Origin: Mycosarcoma maydis
Taxonomy: Eukaryota > Basidiomycota > Ustilaginomycetes > Ustilaginales
Length of the DNA stretch: 64,000 nucleotides
Reading direction: 5' to 3'
Assembly: GCF_000328475.2 (NCBI RefSeq)
Contig: NC_026496.1
Span: 372,001-436,000 of the forward strand
Positions 61,526 through 64,000 of this stretch are shown one piece after another (positions within the stretch are counted from its first letter, which is position 1; each line of letters begins with the position of its first letter). The position numbers and the translations under genes are program-made. The notes below the pieces were generated by a model. The model had not been told where the DNA came from, searched no databases, and worked only from the letters and a program-made list of their open reading frames with translations.

Positions 61526-63307
61526 TTAAGACTTGTGTTGCTGTTGTTCTTGATGCTGTTTTTGCAGTGCCTGGCTGATCTTGCTTCTGGCGCGAATCTT
61601 CTTGCCGTAGAAAAAGAGGATGAAAGGTACGACGCCCAAGACAGCTCCCAAGAGCGCAGAAAGTGTGCTAGCCCATTGGTAACCGAGGCGGTGATAAAAT
61701 TGCTCGACGAAGAGCGGAAAGATGAAACCGAAAATATTTCTAGCAAAGCTCTGCGCAGCCAAAGCTGAACTGGCGTATGTCAGGTAGCAGTCTGCCAGGT
61801 ACGAGAAGCAGCATAGGTATACGTGGAAAACCGAAGTCATTGTCACTACGATTCCTACGATAGGCCCGACTATTGAGACGTGTGGAAAACTCGTCCAGGC
61901 GTAGATGAAGCAGCCGACGGGGAAGAAGACGGCGCCAACGCAGGCGAGGTAGAGTCGCGCTTCAGGTCCATGTCTGGCGTAGTTCTTTCTGTATAGGTAC
62001 TCTTGGATTGGGTTCAGGACGTTGCCCAGTATGCCCGCGCCAGCGATGGACAAGAAAACTAGTCCGTTTTGTCCCGGCGTAAACCCATGTTGTGCCGTGA
62101 TCAACCCGATTGAGCTGAGAAGCATGTACATGAATCCCCACGTGAACGCGATCCAGAGCGAGAAAAACGTCACGATGGGTTCCTTGATGAGAAAAACGAG
62201 CGGACGGGTGAGCGAGTTCTTGATGAGCACACTCAACGAAGAGCGTTCGAGTTCGGCTCGTGCCTTGTACCTCGGATCACCGGTCGTCTTGCGCAGCTTG
62301 GCGGCTCGACGTGTCAGCAGAATACTTCCTCTCGTTTCTCGCAGAAAGATGAGAAGAAGCAACAGGATGAAGCCTGTATAGATGGCTTGGATGTACTGAA
62401 TCCACCTCCATTGTAGCCTCGTGTTCTGCTCCACCCAGCCCGCCCAGACAGGTCCAATACCGGTACCGAAGATGGCGGCTGTGGCGAAGAGCGCCATTGG
62501 CTGACCGCGCTCCTTGCTGTTCCAGATATCCGAGATGGTTCCTCCCACCATTGTGCTTCCGGTACTCCCAAATGCGCCCTGCAGGAATCGTAGAATGATG
62601 ACTGTCGCGGCGTTGTTGGCGAATCCGAGCCCAACGAAGAGCACCGTATAGCAGAGATGGCAGACGATGTACATGGGATTTCTGCCAAACACCTCGGACA
62701 GCGGCGCGAGCACCAGCGGAGGCAAGGCAAAGCCCAGAGGGTAGATGGCGATGCCGAGCAGACTGAGTTGGTGGTTGGTGATGTCAAGATCACGCTCCAT
62801 CGATGGGATACCAGGCACATAGGCGGAGGCGGTGGCTGCAACTTCGGCGGTGAACAGCACGCCAAGGATGGTGATGCACCATTTGCGCGTCTTGCTGAAG
62901 TTGAAAGGGTCCTCGGGGTCATGTGCGGGGAAGTCGACCCAGATCACACTGTCGTGGTCGTCGGCTTGCGCCACTTTTTCTAGATCGGTATGCGCGTGAT
63001 CATCATCGTCGAATGGAATGGTGGAGCGTCGTTCCGATACAGCAGACCGCAATTCTGCTGGGACGTGTCTGGCCGCTTTGCTGAATTCTGGCGGATGTTG
63101 TTCGGCGACGATGGTGCTGCGCGAGACAGGTGATGTGTGATGCGACGAGAGCGAGTCGGTGCGCGTTCTGGAGGATGACGCTTCAACGGTCATCATGGTG
63201 TTTGGCGTGCTGGCGCCTTCTGCAACCGAGTTGGATGTGACAGGGTGTGAGTGTGTTTGCTGTTGCTGCGAATACAGTGTCGTAGCAGCAGGTGTATGAC
63301 TCGACAT
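61526..63307 (-). CDS. MFS transporter, DHA1-like drug/polyamine:H+ antiporter
   Basis: The start at 63307 (MSSHTPAATT) gives 593 residues; an in-frame ATG nine codons upstream (63334) is also possible. About 140 cytosolic residues precede the first helix and contain Gln/His/Ser-rich sequence and the DPEDPFNFSKTRKW motif typical of fungal DHA1 transporters. Twelve membrane segments can be placed, six on each side of a central loop with RRAAKLRKTTGDPRYKARAE. Conserved elements include PLVLAPLSEVFGRNP (motif A), ILRFLQGAFGS, the GGTISDIW segment and GIGPVWAGW (motif C, antiporter type). It probably exports drugs, polyamines or other small cations at the plasma membrane; the substrate cannot be told. 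It has no partner genes nearby. Confidence 0.88.
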   Translation of the reverse strand: MSSHTPAATTLYSQQQQTHSHPVTSNSVAEGASTPNTMMTVEASSSRTRTDSLSSHHTSPVSRSTIVAEQHPPEFSKAARHVPAELRSAVSERRSTIPFDDDDHAHTDLEKVAQADDHDSVIWVDFPAHDPEDPFNFSKTRKWCITILGVLFTAEVAATASAYVPGIPSMERDLDITNHQLSLLGIAIYPLGFALPPLVLAPLSEVFGRNPMYIVCHLCYTVLFVGLGFANNAATVIILRFLQGAFGSTGSTMVGGTISDIWNSKERGQPMALFATAAIFGTGIGPVWAGWVEQNTRLQWRWIQYIQAIYTGFILLLLLIFLRETRGSILLTRRAAKLRKTTGDPRYKARAELERSSLSVLIKNSLTRPLVFLIKEPIVTFFSLWIAFTWGFMYMLLSSIGLITAQHGFTPGQNGLVFLSIAGAGILGNVLNPIQEYLYRKNYARHGPEARLYLACVGAVFFPVGCFIYAWTSFPHVSIVGPIVGIVVTMTSVFHVYLCCFSYLADCYLTYASSALAAQSFARNIFGFIFPLFVEQFYHRLGYQWASTLSALLGAVLGVVPFILFFYGKKIRARSKISQALQKQHQEQQQHKS

Positions 63308-63585
63308 TGTTGGAAAACCACCGGTACGAGTCATTCGAGGGCTAAGGCCTCCTGGTGGCGAACGTAGGATCGAGGACTTGCAGAAGAACAGTGCACCAGG
63401 CAGTGTTGCTCTTATAGCTTGTGGTGTCTATCAGCGAGGAGTTGCATGCGTATCAACGGAATCAGCCATGGAGATGGTAGCACCGAAGTAAGCCGAACCA
63501 GGAGACGTATGGCTCAGTTGAGTCGGAAAAGCAGTCGGCTCTCTGGAAAAACTTCTGAGCTGTTCGGGCAAAAGGCCGGCAAAAC

Positions 63586-63611
63586 AATCGTGAATCGTGA
63601 ATCGTGAATCA
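63586..63611. repeat. Heptamer tandem repeat (AATCGTG)n
   Basis: Three copies of AATCGTG followed by AATCACG, so the array ends with the reverse orientation of the same motif. Confidence 0.9.
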
Positions 63612-63712
63612 CGCACGTTACCGAACGTGGAATCACGAATCAATCCCGAATACGTGAGATGCCACAGCAGCACAGTTGCGGCGACTTGTTGACTTGGTAC
63701 TCCTCGTACCCT

Positions 63713-63754
63713 TTGTGATTTGTGATTTGTGATTTGTGATTCGTGATTCGTGAC
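63713..63754. repeat. Heptamer tandem repeat (TTTGTGA/TTCGTGA)n
   Basis: Six units in tandem: TTTGTGA in the left part, TTCGTGA in the right part. Confidence 0.93.
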
Positions 63755-63863
63755 TACTGCTAGTATAGCTACGAATAATACACAGCAGAAAACGGCATGT
63801 TGTGTACGTTTCAAAACGATGTTTGTGATTGCGTGGTTGCATCTCAAAATTTTACCGGACCAA

Positions 63864-63920
63864 GCGTGCAGCGTGCAGCGTGCAGCGTGCAGCGTGCAGC
63901 GTGAAGCGTGAAGCGTGAAG
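63864..63920. repeat. Heptamer tandem repeat (GCGTGCA/GCGTGAA)n
   Basis: Five copies of GCGTGCA followed by three of GCGTGAA. The unit differs from the common one, but the 7-bp period and the CGTG core are kept. Confidence 0.95.
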
Positions 63921-64000
63921 GGTAAACCAAAACTCAACTGTGACGTGTGGCTCAAGCGGCCAAAGAAACGGACGGGCTCTGACGGATTTGGTTCATCACG

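Larger units (their letters stand above)
63308..64000. other. Intergenic end of window with three heptamer arrays
   Basis: It holds the promoter of the MFS gene and arrays at 63586-63611, 63713-63754 and 63864-63920. No gene was recognised up to the window edge. Confidence 0.6.

Noticed and set aside
63586..63920. Regular repeats as a CRISPR array
   Set aside because: The units are 7-bp tandem repeats without spacers, in a eukaryotic genome.

Overview
This window looks like nuclear DNA of a smut fungus (Ustilaginales, Basidiomycota). The evidence is genes on both strands with mostly intronless long reading frames, a few GT-AG introns, Ser/Ala-rich low-complexity proteins, a tRNA-Tyr with an intron, mitochondrial and nucleolar housekeeping genes of fungal type, and intergenic DNA full of short heptamer repeats (AATCGTG / CACGATT). 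The species cannot be fixed from the sequence alone.

Layout, left to right. 1-2514 (-): C-terminally cut Sds3/Dep1-type histone deacetylase complex subunit. 4486-6321 (+): HxxxD acyltransferase, alcohol acetyltransferase-like. 6620-9124 (-): Vps1 dynamin. 11097-13384 (-): ATP synthase alpha subunit, two exons. 14583-15419 (+): mitochondrial ribosomal protein bL21m. 15792-19832 (-): vezatin/Inp2-like membrane protein. 21005-21110 (-): tRNA-Tyr. 23471-25720 (+): DUF3405 membrane protein. 27231-33290 (+): 2019-residue protein with three START-like domains and a C-terminal membrane anchor. 34983-36725 (-): divergent G-protein alpha subunit. 38693-42424 (-): Ser-rich orphan protein. 46823-47845 (+): Mak16. 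48432-50818 (-): Ser/Thr-rich single-pass membrane protein, probably two exons. 53402-54343 (-): PXMP4-type peroxisomal membrane protein in four exons, reconstructed here by splice sites. 55340-57097 (-): second single-pass membrane protein. 58876-61173 (+): Nop12. 61526-63307 (-): MFS transporter of the DHA1 type.

The genes are largely unrelated housekeeping and membrane functions, not an operon or a metabolite cluster. Loose themes are ribosome biogenesis (Mak16, Nop12), mitochondria (ATP1, bL21m) and membrane or peroxisome biology (Vps1, vezatin/Inp2-like protein, PXMP4, START-domain protein). No virus, transposon with coding capacity or CRISPR array was seen.

The most striking non-coding signal is a family of 7-bp tandem repeats and single copies of AATCACGAAT / ATTCGTGATT. 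It occurs in almost every long intergenic region, and I did not see it in any of the annotated coding exons. Several arrays have mutated unit sequences but keep the 7-bp period. The most unusual protein is the G-alpha subunit, which lacks the switch II glutamine, the N-terminal glycine for myristoylation and the usual P-loop sequence.
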